From: Bacteroides sp.
Lineage (GTDB): Bacteria; Bacteroidota; Bacteroidia; Bacteroidales; SM23-62
Length of the DNA stretch: 7,665 nt
Assembly: GCA_030589965.1 (NCBI GenBank)
Contig: JAUUZM010000146.1
Span: forward strand, 1-7,665
Reading direction: 5' to 3'
In this document: piece by piece, positions 6,188-7,665 of the stretch
Numbering within the stretch: position 1 is the first letter of the stretch
How the letters are laid out: every line of letters starts with the position of its first letter
Position numbers and translations under genes: made by a program
Notes under the pieces: model-generated
Database searches by the model: none
Seen by the model: only the letters and a program-made list of their open reading frames with translations
What the model was told of the DNA's origin: nothing

Positions 6188-6220
6188 CCTCTGCGTCTAT
6201 TGTCACCTGAGTGACAGAGG
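6188..6220. promoter_or_regulatory. Nested dyad with CRP/FNR-type core upstream of the barrel gene
   Basis: The core TGTCAC-CTGA-GTGACA (6201-6216) is a perfect 6-bp inverted repeat. Written as TGTCA-N6-TGACA, it has the architecture of CRP/FNR-superfamily operators (compare TGTGA-N6-TCACA). It is nested in a second perfect inverted repeat, CCTCTG (6188-6193) with CAGAGG (6215-6220), which shares two bases with the core. The core centre lies about 43 bp upstream of the barrel start codon. No T-run follows on either strand, so it does not look like a terminator. It may be an operator or an RNA structure in the leader; which one cannot be told from the sequence. Confidence 0.45.
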
Positions 6221-6242
6221 AATGTTAAAAATTCAGTAAAAT

Positions 6243-6752
6243 CTAACTGAATTCAAGATTGAGCTTTTCAACCCATGCATTAACTCTCTCCTTGTTTTTA
6301 CTTCCCTGAGTTTCATAATCAATCCCAAGTCCGCAGAATTCATCTCCCCGCTCCGCAGTAGAGGAATCGTAGATATACCCTTCATTGGATGTAAAACCAA
6401 CCAGTTTGGCACCCTGCTCTTCAAATAATTCAGCCAGGATACCCATTCCATCAAGAAAATTTTCCGGATACCCTTTTTGGTCACCTAATCCAAATAAAGC
6501 AATGGTTTTGCCATTCAGGTCCATGTCTTCAATGTCAGGCACGAATTCATCCCAGTGATTGGGCAGCTCTCCATCAAACCAGGTAGCGGTTCCACAGATA
6601 AGATAATCAAACTGAGTAAATTTCTCAATTGTAATTTCTTCGATATTGATCAACTCCGTCTTTGCCGAACCTTCGAATGCATCAGCAATTCTTTTGGCTA
6701 CCTTGGAGGTTTTATGGGTATTAAAACTGTATAATATGCCTATCTTTTTCAC
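6243..6752 (-). CDS. fldA: Long-chain flavodoxin
   Basis: A small cytoplasmic FMN electron carrier of 169 residues, the usual size of long-chain flavodoxins (E. coli FldA has 176). Evidence: the N-terminal strand KKIGILYSF, the loop GTATWFDGELPNHWDEF (54-70) with Trp58 at the usual flavin-stacking position, and KTIALFGLGDQKGYPENFLD (82-101) with Tyr95 as the second stacking aromatic; the C-terminal FCGLGIDYETQG (139-150) and helix are also typical. The FMN phosphate loop reads F10-N-T-H-K-T15 where E. coli has S-D-T-G-N-T: both Thr remain but the Ser, Asp, Gly and Asn are replaced. The start codon is GTG (6750-6752); an in-frame stop lies just upstream and no ATG is available near the N terminus. 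It follows the E1 gene by 19 bp, suggesting cotranscription, and may accept electrons from a 2-oxoacid oxidoreductase; partners are not visible here. Confidence 0.92.
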   Translation of the reverse strand: MKKIGILYSFNTHKTSKVAKRIADAFEGSAKTELINIEEITIEKFTQFDYLICGTATWFDGELPNHWDEFVPDIEDMDLNGKTIALFGLGDQKGYPENFLDGMGILAELFEEQGAKLVGFTSNEGYIYDSSTAERGDEFCGLGIDYETQGSKNKERVNAWVEKLNLEFS

Positions 6753-6771
6753 AGGAAAGTGTTTTTAATAA

Positions 6772-7665
6772 TTAGTATTCCAGCAGATCTCTGGCTGCTG
6801 CAAGTATCTTATCAGTATTAGGAAGAACAGCTCCTTCCAGGATACGGTTAAAACCAACCGGGGTAAATTCTGAGCCAACTCTTTTAACGGGACCATCAAG
6901 ATATTCAAAGGCTTCATCCGTTATCTGGGCTGCAATTTCACCACCAAAACCGGCGAAAACCTTATCCTCATGCACGACCAGGGCCTTCCCGGTCTTTTTT
7001 ACGGACGCAATGATGGCATCCATATCAAGTGGCACAAGTGAACGGAGATCTATCACCTCCAGGTTAGCACCATCCTCATCAGCTATTTTAACTGCTGCTT
7101 CAAGGCACATATGAGTGGTGTTACCATAGGTGATTACTGTCAGGTCATCTCCCGGTCTGCGAATCCTGGCTTTTCCGAAGGGTACCTCAAAATCATCCGG
7201 GATAGGTGTGGCAGCTTTCGTAGCATTATACAATGCTTTAGGTTCCATAAAGAAATTCAGTCCCCTGCTCCTCATGCAGGTTCTTAGCAATCCGGCTGCA
7301 TCATCAGCAAAAGAAGGATATACTATACGAACACCAGGAAAGGTGGTAATGCTACCTTCAATGGTCTGGGAATGATAGAGTCCCCCTCCAATATAACCAC
7401 CTGATGCCAGACGTATGGTCACATTCGGAGAGAATTGACCCTTTGTTCGCCAGTAATCATGTGTTGTTTCTACAAATGCCTCCATAGCAGGCCAGAAATA
7501 GTCCGCAAATTCCGCACCTTCAGCAACAATTCTTATCTTATCATTATAACGGCTCAGTCCATTTGCCGTTCCCATAATGAAATCTTCTTCAATGGGAGCA
7601 TTGAATACACGTTCGATGCCGAATTCCTGTTGCAATCCTTTGGTTACATTAAAGATTCCTCCCTT
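6772..7665 (-). CDS. 2-oxoacid dehydrogenase E1, beta region (5' part cut by window edge)
   Basis: C-terminal 297 residues of a thiamine-diphosphate E1 component; the frame is open to the right edge (visible start KGGIFNVTKG), so the true start lies outside. The transketolase-like pyrimidine-binding part carries ERVFNAPIEE (18-27) with the conserved Glu region, then TIRLASGGYIGGGLYHSQ (83-100) and VRIVYPSFADDAAGLLR (112-128), all typical of E1 beta. The transketolase C-terminal domain follows from about residue 163 (GKARIRRPGDDLTVITYGN, LEVIDLRSLVPLD, VHEDKVFAGFGGEIAAQI). The sequence has the longer, divergent form familiar from Bacteroidota proteins annotated 'dehydrogenase E1 component subunit alpha/beta', in which both subunits are fused; fusion cannot be checked here. 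The substrate is probably pyruvate or a branched-chain 2-oxoacid. The latter would fit the neighbouring leucine genes, but that link is weak. Confidence 0.9.
   Translation of the reverse strand, partial: KGGIFNVTKGLQQEFGIERVFNAPIEEDFIMGTANGLSRYNDKIRIVAEGAEFADYFWPAMEAFVETTHDYWRTKGQFSPNVTIRLASGGYIGGGLYHSQTIEGSITTFPGVRIVYPSFADDAAGLLRTCMRSRGLNFFMEPKALYNATKAATPIPDDFEVPFGKARIRRPGDDLTVITYGNTTHMCLEAAVKIADEDGANLEVIDLRSLVPLDMDAIIASVKKTGKALVVHEDKVFAGFGGEIAAQITDEAFEYLDGPVKRVGSEFTPVGFNRILEGAVLPNTDKILAAARDLLEY

Noticed and set aside
6188..6220. The nested inverted repeat as a flavodoxin terminator
   Set aside because: No run of T follows the stem on the minus strand (next bases GGCGCATGG), so a rho-independent terminator is not supported.
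7633..7635. TTG at 7633-7635 as the start of the E1 gene
   Set aside because: The frame continues upstream to the window edge with conserved E1 beta sequence (GGIFNVTKG), so the gene starts outside the window.

Overview
The window holds eight genes, all read from the minus strand. In transcription order (right to left) they are: a 2-oxoacid dehydrogenase E1 beta region (cut by the right edge), a long-chain flavodoxin, an outer-membrane beta-barrel protein, a DUF3179 lipoprotein, leuA, leuC, leuD, and a Leptospira-type citramalate synthase (cut by the left edge). I see no tRNA, rRNA, CRISPR array, insertion sequence or phage gene. Gaps between genes run from 6 to 95 bp, so there is no long non-coding stretch.

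The host is most likely a member of the Bacteroidota (Bacteroidia or a close class). This is an inference from protein style: LeuA carries the DTTLRDGEQVPGCQLN signature and a paralogous synthase follows leuD; the E1 beta half is of the divergent Bacteroidota alpha/beta-E1 type; and most starts have an A/T-rich upstream sequence with little or no Shine-Dalgarno. Base composition is moderately AT-rich and looks even across the window, with no sign of recent transfer.

Region 1-3985 is a branched-chain amino acid operon. LeuA makes 2-isopropylmalate from 2-oxoisovalerate, and LeuC plus LeuD form the isomerase. The last visible gene resembles (R)-citramalate synthase, which makes the C5 precursor of 2-oxobutyrate for isoleucine from pyruvate and acetyl-CoA. 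LeuCD (and LeuB, not in this window) can process both products, so this operon probably serves leucine and isoleucine together. The most interesting local signal is a 19-codon ORF at 3997-4056, just upstream of leuA. It has six Leu codons, an unbroken Ile-Leu-Leu-Val-Leu-Leu run and a Pro-Pro-stop end 11 nt before the leuA ATG: a candidate leucine-sensing leader peptide.

Region 4075-6166 encodes an envelope pair separated by 10 bp: an outer-membrane barrel with a mature-end Cys-Cys, and a DUF3179 lipoprotein whose post-lipobox linker is built from a 12-bp tandem repeat. The 76-bp gap upstream of the barrel gene contains a CRP/FNR-type dyad nested in a larger inverted repeat, and a second small palindrome touching the start codon.

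Region 6243-7665 is central redox metabolism: the E1 gene, then flavodoxin 19 bp downstream with a GTG start and an atypical FMN phosphate loop.
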